From positions 62,001 through 126,000 of the forward strand of contig DAOTWG010000019.1 in NCBI GenBank assembly GCA_034436015.1: a stretch of 64,000 nt of DNA, read 5' to 3'. The position numbers and the translations under genes were made by a program. The DNA comes from DAOTVX01 sp034436015. GTDB taxonomy: Bacteria > Chloroflexota > Anaerolineae > Anaerolineales > Villigracilaceae. Below the pieces are notes generated by a model. That model was given only the letters and a program-made list of their open reading frames with translations. It was not told where the DNA came from and searched no databases. Below, one piece after another: positions 1 to 9,700 of this stretch. Positions within the stretch are counted from its first letter, which is position 1; every line of letters starts with the position of its first letter.

Positions 1-2889
1 TCCAAGTTTAATAGCCTGGAAGATGCGCATGCGTCGCAGCAAGGCGAGAAGCGCCGCCAGCGCAATCAAGAACAAGGCTAGGAACAAAAGGTACATCTGG
101 AAAACGGAGAACCAGGCAATTTCAATGCGGAAAGGCGGATATTGCGCTTGCATCGTCGCGCCGATCTGCAGGAAGGGCACAAATAGACGACTTGCCAGAA
201 GACCTACCCCTGTACCCACGCCGCCGCCAAGCAGAATCAGGAAAGCCAGCTCGGAGGCCAGCAATCGCGTCATTTGTTGTCCGGTCAGGCCAATGGCGCG
301 CAGGATGCCCATCTCGATGAAACGACGGCGGAAGGAGAACAGGGCGTAGAGCAGGAAGCCCGTCATTGTCAAAATGGCGGAAGCGACAAAGCCGGCCGAA
401 AGCAGGCCGAAGAGACCTTGTCGTTCCGGCCTTCGCTGTATGGCGCGGATGTTCCACTCGGCGGATGTCCATCGATCCACGAAGATATTGAGTCCATTCT
501 CGACGAGGCGGCTTTGATCGGCTTTCGAGTCGAGGGCGATGGTGTGGCCGCGTATCGCGTAGACGATTTCCTCCGGATCGGTGTTGGGAGCCAGCGCCAA
601 CCAGACCTCGTGAGGATATTCCGCACCGGCGAGAAGGAAGAATTCGTTCAGATTGCCTACAAATAGAGGCCCTTGCGTAGGATACCAGGTGGGGAAGAGA
701 TCAAAGGCGCCGACGATGAGGGCATTCATCACGACAGACTGACTCCTTCCACCAGGTTGAATGCTCATTTCCAGATGATCGCCGATCTCAAGGTCGTTTT
801 GGCGCAAGAAGTCGCTCGAAACTAGCACGCCGTCGGGGGTGGTAGCCAGGATGTTCATTAAAGCGCCTAACGGCAGAGAGGCAAAGTCGTCCTGCCAGCG
901 CACAACGGAAGGGAACGTCAGGCGGTCTATGCCCAGGAATACCCCATCCGCAGCGCCACGACCGGTCAATGCGGAGGCGCGGTAACGCCCAACGCGAGTG
1001 ACGGCGCGCACGCCGTCGAGCGTCAGGTGTTCTTCCAACGGCCCGAATGTGTACACGGCGTCTTTCGCCTCCCCCACAAAGGTGTTCCCCAACTCGTGGA
1101 CTTGCAAATCAGCGCCGACCTGATAGTAGATTTGCTTTTCAAGGTGAACATCCAGCGTACGCGCCAGCGAAGCAGTAAACGCCGCAAGGCCCAATGTCAG
1201 GACCAGCAAGACAAGCGGCGCGCTGTAGAACGCCGGCGAGCGCGCCAGATAGCGAGCTGCCATTAACATCCCAACGCTTTTCGTGCGCTGTAACCCCCGG
1301 GCGAGCAAAGCCATCAGACGCGGCACCAGGCGCAGGGTGAAGAGCGCCACTGCCAGAATGCCCACCGCCGGAACCAACAAGAGCAGCGGATTCCTCAAAG
1401 GATCGGGCACATTGGCAGCCTCACTCAGCGCACGTCGGCTCTGCAGAGTCAGAATCCAAAAGCCGTAGCCAGCCGGGAGAAGAAGGAACAGGTCGAGCCA
1501 TAGACGCTGCCACCAGGGTGGGCACAGGAAGCGTGCGCGTTCCTGACGGTAGGTGATGATTGTGTTGGATGCCGCCCCCAGACCGGGAATCAACACTTGG
1601 ACAAAGAGCAACAGACCAATTCCCAACAGACCGTATCCACCGGCGACCGGCGTCATCTCAACGCGCAGGTCGCCACCGGCACTGAAACGCAGGAAACTGT
1701 GCGCCTGACCGGTTGCTTGAGCAATCCATTCGCCTAGAAAGACGCCGATCGTCAGGGCAACCAGGCCCAACAAGATTCCCTGCAACGCCACCATCCATAC
1801 CGCCTGCGCCGCGCTGGCGCCCCGGCTGCGTAGAACGGCAATCTCGCTGCGTTGCTGGCCGACGAACAATTCTGCCACGAGACTCACGAAGGCCAGAATC
1901 AGGCCCAAAATAGGCACGCTAAAGGCATACAGAAGGTAGGTAAGCAAAGGAGTGCTTTCCCGATAACGTTGCAAGGCTTCCAACGGTGACGCTACAAGTT
2001 GGGTTCTCGGCAGAAGAGTGGCCGCGCGTTTGGCAACTTCATCAATGCGCCGCGTCAGACCGTTGACATCGTTGCTGTGTAGGCGAGCGCCATCAACGAC
2101 GATCGCCCAGCGACAATTACGCAATTCGTCGGTCACCAGTTGACCGATCAGGCGACTATAACTTTCCGGATGGACGAACAACCACTTCTCCCTCTGCGCT
2201 TCCCAATATGCAGCCGCCGGGTCCAACGGTCTCCAAAAGCCAACAACGTCCACCGGGATGTCCACATTTTCATCGCGCACAAAATAGCGTTCGCCGATTT
2301 GCACACCGAATGCGATCGCCATGTCTTCGCTTGCCAGGGCCTGCACGACATAGTCCGCGGCTCCGGTCGGTGTAGGTTGTGGGTATTGGCCGGCAACTAG
2401 CTGAATCGCTCCTTCCCAGGGCGCGATCATGGCCAGATATGCGCTAGTTAGGGCATAGCGCGGGCCATCTGGATTCCAGTCTTCGGGAGGGTAAAAGTCA
2501 TAGTCATCGGTGCGGAAACGACGGACTACTTGTAACACAGGGAGCCCGAGCGTGTCCAGCGCCTCGCCGCTCAGATAACGATCTAGGGGGACGGCCTTTT
2601 CCCACTGTGGGCTATCGCGACCGGCCACGTTCAGCTCGAAGACGAAAGCCAGGGGGGCGTAATCGGCCGGCAGTGTTGTCGGGTCCACCCCTCGCCCGCC
2701 GAGAATCTCCTCACGAAGGAGGCGAAAGTAGGTCCCATCGGCGTATAGAGGCACGCTGAGGATGAAACCGCTGGCGATCGTCAGACCCGCGAGCGCGGCC
2801 AGACTGAGCAAAGGCTGCGAGAACAAACGCTTGAGGGCGATGCCGACTGCCGCAAGCGTGCGCAAAAAGAAAGCAGTCAGGGCTTTCAT
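1..2889 (-). CDS. ABC transporter permease, double FtsX/MacB type (C-terminus cut by window edge)
   Basis: Membrane permease of an ABC exporter of the MacB/FtsX superfamily. The reading frame is open from the ATG at 2889 to base 1 (963 codons) and lacks only the last few residues. It begins MKALTAFFLRTLAAVG followed by a hydrophobic segment, then a large extracytoplasmic region. The first FtsX-like block (about 1,600-1,900) contains RSEIAVLRSRGAS. The second block near the left edge contains RRFIEMGILRAIGLTGQQM followed by three hydrophobic segments, the usual FtsX C-terminus. Its ATG overlaps the stop of the membrane-fusion protein upstream (ATGA), so the two are translationally coupled. The ATPase subunit is not in the window and probably lies just beyond the left edge. 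The transported substrate cannot be told. Confidence 0.9.
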   Translation of the reverse strand, partial: MKALTAFFLRTLAAVGIALKRLFSQPLLSLAALAGLTIASGFILSVPLYADGTYFRLLREEILGGRGVDPTTLPADYAPLAFVFELNVAGRDSPQWEKAVPLDRYLSGEALDTLGLPVLQVVRRFRTDDYDFYPPEDWNPDGPRYALTSAYLAMIAPWEGAIQLVAGQYPQPTPTGAADYVVQALASEDMAIAFGVQIGERYFVRDENVDIPVDVVGFWRPLDPAAAYWEAQREKWLFVHPESYSRLIGQLVTDELRNCRWAIVVDGARLHSNDVNGLTRRIDEVAKRAATLLPRTQLVASPLEALQRYRESTPLLTYLLYAFSVPILGLILAFVSLVAELFVGQQRSEIAVLRSRGASAAQAVWMVALQGILLGLVALTIGVFLGEWIAQATGQAHSFLRFSAGGDLRVEMTPVAGGYGLLGIGLLLFVQVLIPGLGAASNTIITYRQERARFLCPPWWQRLWLDLFLLLPAGYGFWILTLQSRRALSEAANVPDPLRNPLLLLVPAVGILAVALFTLRLVPRLMALLARGLQRTKSVGMLMAARYLARSPAFYSAPLVLLVLTLGLAAFTASLARTLDVHLEKQIYYQVGADLQVHELGNTFVGEAKDAVYTFGPLEEHLTLDGVRAVTRVGRYRASALTGRGAADGVFLGIDRLTFPSVVRWQDDFASLPLGALMNILATTPDGVLVSSDFLRQNDLEIGDHLEMSIQPGGRSQSVVMNALIVGAFDLFPTWYPTQGPLFVGNLNEFFLLAGAEYPHEVWLALAPNTDPEEIVYAIRGHTIALDSKADQSRLVENGLNIFVDRWTSAEWNIRAIQRRPERQGLFGLLSAGFVASAILTMTGFLLYALFSFRRRFIEMGILRAIGLTGQQMTRLLASELAFLILLGGGVGTGVGLLASRLFVPFLQIGATMQAQYPPFRIEIAWFSVFQMYLLFLALFLIALAALLALLRRMRIFQAIKLG

Positions 2890-3965
2890 GGGCCAAATAC
2901 TACCTGCCCCTCCTTTAGTCCGGAGAGGATTTCTACCATGTTGAATGTGCGCAGGCCGATTTCGACCTCCACTCGCTGTGGGCCATTCTCGCCGGGGATG
3001 ACGACGAACGTCCGCCCACCTATCTGACGAACGGCATCTGGAGGCAACCACAACACGTCGGGTTTATCTGCCAAGACGATTTGGATGGTCACGTCGTCGC
3101 CAGCTTGATAGGTTTGTGGCGAGGGCGGCTCATCGAGAACGATACGCACCGTGCGGTCATCGCGGCTTCCCGTGCCGTAGGGCGAGGGCAACTGCCGTAT
3201 TTTCCCTTTCAGTTGCAGTTCCGGTCGCACGTTGGGGGTTACCACCACCGGCATTCCCTCGTACATCTCCTTCAATTGGTCATCGGCGCGGCTGGATTCG
3301 AGTTCGGCGACCACTTCCAGCTGACCGACATCGCCGATGATGAATGCCGGGGTGGTAGGTGTAACGGCGCGGCCGGTAGTCACGGCAGCAATGACGGCGC
3401 CGTCAATCGGCGCGTACACGCGCCCTTGCTCCACAAGCGCGTCGAGTTGCGCCAGTGCATCGCCCTGTGGATCAAGGCCCAAACTTTCATACACGGCAGT
3501 GAGGTCCATTTCAGCCAGTTCCACCTGGAGTTGCTGGATTTTGATCTCGTAAGGAGATCGCCCTTGGGCGCGATATTGTTCCAACAAGAGACGAGCGATC
3601 TCCAGCTGGATTTCCGCGCGGCGAATGGCACGGCGCGCCTCTTCGGCCTTCTTTTGCAAGTCCGCCGTCTCCGTCAACTCGGCCAGGAGCTGCCCTGCCT
3701 TGACCGTGTCGTTAACCGTCGCGTAGACTTCGCCCACGCGGCCGCTTATCGAAAAGGACACGCTCTGTTGCGCGAGCGGCAGTATCCGTCCGACCAGCGT
3801 CGCTTCTAAGGTCATGCGACCACGCTGAACGGTATAAACCGTCCGCACTGGCGTGGGGTAGGGCGTAGGAGTGGCCGATCTGGCCCCGCCTCCCCCGCAA
3901 CCGGTCGGAATAAGGAAAAGGAATAAGGAAACGAATGAGACAAACCAGCGATGGCAATTCGTCAT
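2886..3965 (-). CDS. Membrane-fusion (HlyD/MacA-like) lipoprotein of the ABC exporter
   Basis: Periplasmic-adaptor-type protein of 359 residues. It starts at the ATG at 3965, preceded by GAGG seven bases upstream. A hydrophobic signal ends in a lipobox-like PTGC (Cys 23), followed by a Gly run and a Thr/Pro-rich linker, so it is probably a lipoprotein. Next come a biotinyl-lipoyl-like half (GRVGEVYATVNDTVKAGQLLAEL, around residues 65-90), a helical hairpin rich in Lys/Glu/Ala (about 95-150), the second lipoyl half (GRVYAPIDGAVIAA) and beta-barrel segments to the C-terminus. In this family the protein works with a MacB-type permease, which here follows with a 4-base ATGA overlap. A TolC-like partner is absent, and in a probably single-membrane lineage the pair may export to the surface. 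Confidence 0.88.
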   Translation of the reverse strand: MTNCHRWFVSFVSLFLFLIPTGCGGGGARSATPTPYPTPVRTVYTVQRGRMTLEATLVGRILPLAQQSVSFSISGRVGEVYATVNDTVKAGQLLAELTETADLQKKAEEARRAIRRAEIQLEIARLLLEQYRAQGRSPYEIKIQQLQVELAEMDLTAVYESLGLDPQGDALAQLDALVEQGRVYAPIDGAVIAAVTTGRAVTPTTPAFIIGDVGQLEVVAELESSRADDQLKEMYEGMPVVVTPNVRPELQLKGKIRQLPSPYGTGSRDDRTVRIVLDEPPSPQTYQAGDDVTIQIVLADKPDVLWLPPDAVRQIGGRTFVVIPGENGPQRVEVEIGLRTFNMVEILSGLKEGQVVFGP

Positions 3966-4046
3966 GGCATTACCTCGAACATGCTGTCAGGCAAACAGGC
4001 TCCGGCCTGCCGGAGTCGGTTTGAGCAGTGAAGGGAGTAGAACACA

Positions 4047-6512
4047 TCAGTGTAGCGTCGCTTCCACGCGCACCGTTGCGGTGGCAGCCGACCAGGGGAC
4101 GATCGTCCCTGCCAACGGTTGTCCGTCCACCCGTAGCGAAACCTGATTGCCGGGGCCGGCGCGTTTGACCACAATTTCATAACGCACGCCACGATAAAGC
4201 CGCGTGGCGGTAAACCCATCCCAGGTCGGTGGAATGACCGGGCAGACTTCCAAGCCATCGTACGTTGGGCGGATGCCGAGAATGTATTGCGTAACAGCAA
4301 CATAGTTCCAGGCTGCCGTGCCGGTCAACCAGGAATTCTTGGCTTCGCCGTGTGTGGGAGCATCGCGGCCGGCGATCATCTGCGCGTAGACATACGGTTC
4401 GCACTTGTGCAGGTCGCTGATTTCCTCGCGCGCCGAAGGGTTGATGCGCAAATAGTAATCGTGCGCCCGGTCGCCGCGCCCAACCAGCGTTTCGGCGATC
4501 ATAATCCAGGGATTGGTGTGGCAGAAAATGCCAGCATTCTCCTTATAACCCGGTGGATAAGAGGAGATTTCGCCCAAGTGCAGATAGTAGCGGCTATAGG
4601 CCGGTTGTTGCAAAAGGATGCCGTGCGGCGTGGCCAGATGCTTCGCGACCGAATCGAGCGCCTTGACCGCTCGGCCATCTTCCAAGCCCAGGCCGGCCAG
4701 AATGCACATTCCTTGCGGCTCAATGAAGATCTTTCCTTCCTCGTTTTCTTTCGAGCCAACGGGTCGGCCAAAGTCATCGTAGGCGCGGCGGAACCATTCG
4801 CCATCCCAACCCGCCTCCCAGACCGCTCGCTCCATCCGCTCAATGGCCGCGCGATAGAAATCGAGAGAACGCACCTCGAACGAAGCGTTCTGCAGACGGG
4901 GAGCATGGCGCTCGGCGATAGCGATCATCTCCTTTGCCGCGAGGATGAACAGGCCGGCAATAAACACGCTTTCGGCCACTTTGCCATCTTTGTTTGTGGT
5001 CGTCTGGAAGGACTCGCCAGGGGTATCAGAGAAACAGTTGAGGTTGAGGCAGTCGTTCCAATCAGCACGGCCAATGAGCGGAAGACCATGGGGGCCGAGG
5101 CGGTCCAACGTATATTGGAGCGCGCGCTGCAGATGTTCATAGAGCGGCATTTCGCTGCCCGGTTCGTTCTCATAGGGCACTGCCTCGTCGAGAATTGTCC
5201 AATCGCCGGTCTCTTTCAGATAAGCGGCAACAGCCAGCACCAGCCAGAGCGGATCATCGTTGAAGCCCGAGCCGATGTCGTTGTTGCCGCGCTTGGTCAG
5301 CGGTTGGTACTGATGAAACGCACCCCCATTCTTAAGCTGTGTGGCCGCCAGGTCAAGGAGACGTTCGCGCGCCCGTTCCGGAATCATATGAACGAAGCCA
5401 AGCAGGTCTTGATTCGAATCACGAAAGCCCATGCCGCGCCCGATGCCGCTCTCGAAGTAGGAGGCGGAACGGCTCATGTTGAAGGTCACCATACACTGAT
5501 AGGCATTCCAGATGTTCACCATGCGGTTCGCGTGAATGTCCGGCGTATCCACCTGGAACTTGCCGAGCAAATCCTCCCAGTAGGCGCGCAGGGCGCGGAA
5601 AGCCTTCTCTACATTCTTGGGCTGAAGATATTTCGCCAGAATCGGTGTTACGGTTTGCTTGTTGATTGTCTGGGATTCGGGCGGATCGAACTTGGCATCT
5701 GGCGGATTCTCGTGGTAGCCAAGAAGGAAGACGATGCGCCGCCTTTCCCGCGGACGCAAGACGACATGGACGTTGTGTGAACCAATTGGCTGCCAGCCAT
5801 AGGCCACGGAATTTGCAGAGCGACCCTCCTCCACCGCTTTCGGCGCATCCCAGCCACGGTAAGGCCCCAGGAAAACCTCGCGCTGGGTATCGAAACCTTG
5901 CAGCCGTTCCGAGCAGGCGAAATAGGCAAAGTGATTGCGTCGCTCGCGATATTCGGTCTTGTGGTAAATCACGCTGCCGTCCACCTCGACCTGGCCGGTA
6001 GAAAAATTCCGCTGGAAGTTCGTGGCATCATCCCAGGCATCCCACAGGCAAAACTCAATAACCGAGAAGAGGGAAAGATCTATCATTTCGCAACTGTGAT
6101 TGACCAGCGTCAGTTCCCAGATTTCCAGAGTTTCGCCCAACGGCACGAAGTAACGTATTGTCGCCTCGACGTCCTTGTAGCGCGAGCGGATGACAGTATA
6201 GCCCAACCCATGCCGGCATTCGTATTCATCCAACGTCTTCCGCACCGGCATCCAGGTAGGCGACCAATAATCGCCAGTGACGTTCTCGCGCAGGTAAAGA
6301 TACCGGCCGCCCATATCGAGCGGAGCATTGTTGTAGCGATACCGCGTCAGACGGCGCAAACGCGCGTCGCGGTAGAAAGAGTACCCACCTGCAGTGTTGG
6401 AAATCAAGGCGAAATACGCCTCACAACCTAGATAGTTAATCCAGGGTAGAGGCGTATCGGGACGCGTAATGACATATTCACGCCGGGGATCGTTGAAATA
6501 GCCGTATCTCAT
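4047..6512 (-). CDS. Cellobiose phosphorylase (glycoside hydrolase family 94)
   Basis: Cytoplasmic GH94 enzyme of 821 residues. It cleaves a beta-glucobiose with inorganic phosphate to glucose 1-phosphate and glucose. The N-terminal beta-sandwich begins MRYGYFNDPRREYVI. The (alpha/alpha)6 catalytic barrel carries RADWNDCLNLNCFSDTPGES, where Asp487 is the expected general acid, and GSKENEEGKIFIEPQG, which is typical of cellobiose phosphorylases rather than chitobiose or laminaribiose ones. The ATG at 6512 is chosen because GGAGG sits 7 bases upstream; the ORF extends 15 codons further without a ribosome site. A sigma70-like promoter lies at 6557-6585. The exact disaccharide is inferred from motif resemblance. 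No sugar transporter is adjacent. Confidence 0.9.
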   Translation of the reverse strand: MRYGYFNDPRREYVITRPDTPLPWINYLGCEAYFALISNTAGGYSFYRDARLRRLTRYRYNNAPLDMGGRYLYLRENVTGDYWSPTWMPVRKTLDEYECRHGLGYTVIRSRYKDVEATIRYFVPLGETLEIWELTLVNHSCEMIDLSLFSVIEFCLWDAWDDATNFQRNFSTGQVEVDGSVIYHKTEYRERRNHFAYFACSERLQGFDTQREVFLGPYRGWDAPKAVEEGRSANSVAYGWQPIGSHNVHVVLRPRERRRIVFLLGYHENPPDAKFDPPESQTINKQTVTPILAKYLQPKNVEKAFRALRAYWEDLLGKFQVDTPDIHANRMVNIWNAYQCMVTFNMSRSASYFESGIGRGMGFRDSNQDLLGFVHMIPERARERLLDLAATQLKNGGAFHQYQPLTKRGNNDIGSGFNDDPLWLVLAVAAYLKETGDWTILDEAVPYENEPGSEMPLYEHLQRALQYTLDRLGPHGLPLIGRADWNDCLNLNCFSDTPGESFQTTTNKDGKVAESVFIAGLFILAAKEMIAIAERHAPRLQNASFEVRSLDFYRAAIERMERAVWEAGWDGEWFRRAYDDFGRPVGSKENEEGKIFIEPQGMCILAGLGLEDGRAVKALDSVAKHLATPHGILLQQPAYSRYYLHLGEISSYPPGYKENAGIFCHTNPWIMIAETLVGRGDRAHDYYLRINPSAREEISDLHKCEPYVYAQMIAGRDAPTHGEAKNSWLTGTAAWNYVAVTQYILGIRPTYDGLEVCPVIPPTWDGFTATRLYRGVRYEIVVKRAGPGNQVSLRVDGQPLAGTIVPWSAATATVRVEATLH

Positions 6513-6556
6513 ACAGCCTCCTCCCGAAACGATGTGGGAACGTCTGTAACGGCGCA

Positions 6557-6585
6557 ATTATAAGGCGGAATCGGGAAAGCGTAAA
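6557..6585 (-). promoter_or_regulatory. Putative promoter of the GH94 gene
   Basis: On the minus strand TTTACG and TATAAT are separated by 17 bases, about 45 bases upstream of the GH94 start codon. The -10 box is perfect and the -35 box matches TTGACA at 4 of 6 positions. The site lies in the divergent gap before the large sensor gene. Confidence 0.5.
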
Positions 6586-6727
6586 ACGAAACAAGCCCAT
6601 GGCAGCGATTCTCCTTGGGAGAAACATGAAGAAGAAACGACTCAAACCGACTATAATTAGAGTGACGCTCCCGGGTCTTCTGGGAATTCAGATAGTTCCT
6701 CTTGTGAAAGATGTGGTAAAGCCCTCC

Positions 6728-9700
6728 ATGCCCATGCGGAAACGGCGCACTCCCGGTCCCCCAAAAGCGCGCGTGCTGATCGCCGTCGGTGAGGCAGACC
6801 TGGCCGCGTCGCTGGCCGGAATCGTGAATCGTCAGGGCTATGTTCCCCTCGGGCCAGCTACCAACGCCGCGCAGGTAGCCGCGCTGGCGCGCGCAGAACA
6901 GCCGGACGTCATCTTGCTGCACCTCCATCTTGAGGGCGCGGCCAACGGTTTGGAGATCGCCGACCAGATTCGACAGCACCAGGACATTCCCATCGTCTAT
7001 CTGATTTCTGAAGGCGAGGAACCGCTGCTTCAGGAGGCAGCGCGTACCGAACCCTATTCCTGGATGACCTTGCCGCCAACCCCTGCCGGTGTGCAACTCA
7101 GCATCGAAACAGCGCTCTACAAACAGCGCACGGGACAAAACCTGCGCCATCTCAACCAGATTCTGCGCGTCATTGGCGATATCCACCAGATCATCAACCA
7201 TGAAAAGAACGCGGAGCGGTTGTTGGAAAAGGCCTGCCAGATTCTGCTCCAGACGCGCGGGTACGTTCTGGCCTGGGTAGGGCTGAAAGACGAAACCGGC
7301 AAACGTCTGAAGGTCATTGCGCGCGCAGGGAAGGCTAGCGATTATCTGGATAAGGTTGTCATAACCTGGGACGATTCTCCCACCGGCAAAGGGCCGACCG
7401 GTTCCGCGCTGCGCTCGCTCCAACCGGTCGTCTGCCGCGATATTGCCAACGACCCCTATTTTGCGCCTTGGCGGAAAGAGGCGCTGGCGCGCGGGTTCGC
7501 CTGCTTCGCCGCGATCCCAATGCTATACGGCGGCGAAGTGCTTGGCGCGCTGAACGTCTATGGCGACCGGCTAGGGTTGTTAGATGATGAAGAAGTGACT
7601 CTACTGCAGGAGGTTGCTAACGATCTGGCATTCGCCTTGGTCAATCTGCAACGCGAAGCCGAACATCAGAAATTGCACGAAGCCCTACGCGCCAGCGAAG
7701 CGCGCTATCAGGCGTTCTTCAACGCGGCAACGGAAATGGCTTTTATCAAGGACGATCGGTTCCGTTACCTCATGGTCAACGAGGCCTACCGCCGTTTTCT
7801 GGGAAAGCCGTTAGCGGAAATCCTCGGCAAGGACGACTTCGCTCTATTGGAGACGCACGTCGCGCGGGTCTGCCGGCAGAGCGACCGCCGGGCGCTCCAA
7901 CAGCAAAGTCTGGTCGTGACCATCGAACCCATAGGCAACCGCCTGTACGAGACGCGCAAGTTCCCAGTCGCCTTGCCCGATGGGCGAATCGGCGTGGGCG
8001 CCTATATACGAGAGATTACCGAACAAAAGCGCGCGGAAGAAGCGATCAAGGCCAGCGAGCAACGATTCCGCACCCTCACCCAGAAAACCAGCGCAGCTAT
8101 TCTCATTTACCAGGGGAGCAAGATTCGCTACGCTAACCCGATTTGCGAGAGGATCACCGGCTACAGCGCGGAGGAGCTAGCGCGCATGGATTTCTGGGAG
8201 CTGGCGCATCCTGACTTCCGCGATCTGGTTCGTCAGCGTGGCCTGGCACGCCAACGAGGCGAGGCCGTCCCCGATCATTATCCGATCAAAATCGTCACAA
8301 AAAGCGGCGAAGAGCGCTGGGTGGATTTCAGCGCCGGCAGAATCGAATACGAAGGCCAACCGGCCGCCATCGGCACCGCTTTCGACATTACGGCTCTCAA
8401 AAAGGCCGAGGAGGAACTCGCCGCCTCTGCCCAGCGTTTCCAATGGCTATATGAATACGCGCCTATTCCCTATCACATCCTGACGCCGCAAGGACTGATT
8501 CAGGATGTTAACCGCCGTTGGTGCGAGGTGCTTGGCTATTCGCGGGAAGAAGTGCTTGGCAAGTCTATTTTCGATTTCATCGCAGAAGACGAGCGTGAGG
8601 CGGCGCTAGCCTCGTTCGAGCGCAAAAAACAGAGCGGTCAACCCTTTGTGGAAGGGAGCGAACGTACATTTTGTACAAAAGCAGGGGAACATCGTATCTT
8701 CAAGATCTACGACTTCTTTGTGCTTGACGAGGCGCAACGCCTCGTCGCCGTCCAGACCACGATTGAGGATATCACCGAACGCAAGCGCGCCGAGCAGGCG
8801 CTGCGCGAATCGCGGCAGACGTTGCAACTAGTGCTCGATACCATTCCGGTGCGCGTTTTCTGGAAAGACCGCGACTCGAAGTATCTTGGCTGCAACCACC
8901 CCTTCGCGCGCGATGCCGGCCTGAGCGCCCCCGAGGAAGTCATCGGCAAGAACGACTTCGAACTGGCATGGAAGGAGCAGGCCGAAAGGTATCGCGCCGA
9001 CGATCGCGCGGTCATCAAAAGCGGCCTGCCCAAACTTAACTACGAGGAACCGCAGACCACGCCAGACGGCCGCACCATCTGGTTGCGCACCAGCAAGGTG
9101 CCGCTGGTAGATGCGGAAGGAAACATTCGCGGCGTATTGGGCACCTACGAAGACATCACCGAACGCAAACGGGCCGAGGAAGCGCTTCAGCGCCATCTGG
9201 CAGAACTGGAAGTGCTCTATGAGGCCGGCTTGACCTTAAGCCGTCTGCTGGAGCCCAAGCAAATCGCCCAGCGTTTGCTCGATGTGCTCTCTCAACGGCT
9301 CGCCTGGCATCATGCCGCGATTCGCCTCTACAACGCCAAGCAAGATCGGCTGGAACTTCTCGCGCTGAGCCAGCCTGGTTTGGCTGCCAAGGCCCTGTCC
9401 CGGGAAATCAAACGGCTGAGCCGCCTCGTTAACCGTCCTGAGCAAGGATTGAGCGGTTGGGCCTTCCAGCATGGTCGGGCCCTGCGCTTGGCAAACGTCC
9501 AGGCCGACAAACGCTACGTGGCGTCCTTCGCCGGCATGCGCTCAGGGTTGTATGTGCCCATCCAGCTGGGCAAACAGACAACGGGAGTTATCGCCATCGA
9601 AAGTGAGCAGGAGAATGCCTTCAGCGAAACCGATGAGCGCTTGCTCACCACCCTGGCCGCGCAAGCGGCGATTGCTTTCGAGAACGCGCGCTTATACCAG

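Noticed and set aside
15..349. Plus-strand Arg-rich frame at the left edge.
   Set aside because: It is antisense to the C-terminal FtsX block of the permease, which is open across the whole region.
4287..5780. A 497-codon open frame on the plus strand opposite the GH94 gene.
   Set aside because: It lies wholly antisense to a gene with clear GH94 motifs, has no recognisable motif and reflects codon bias at the third position.
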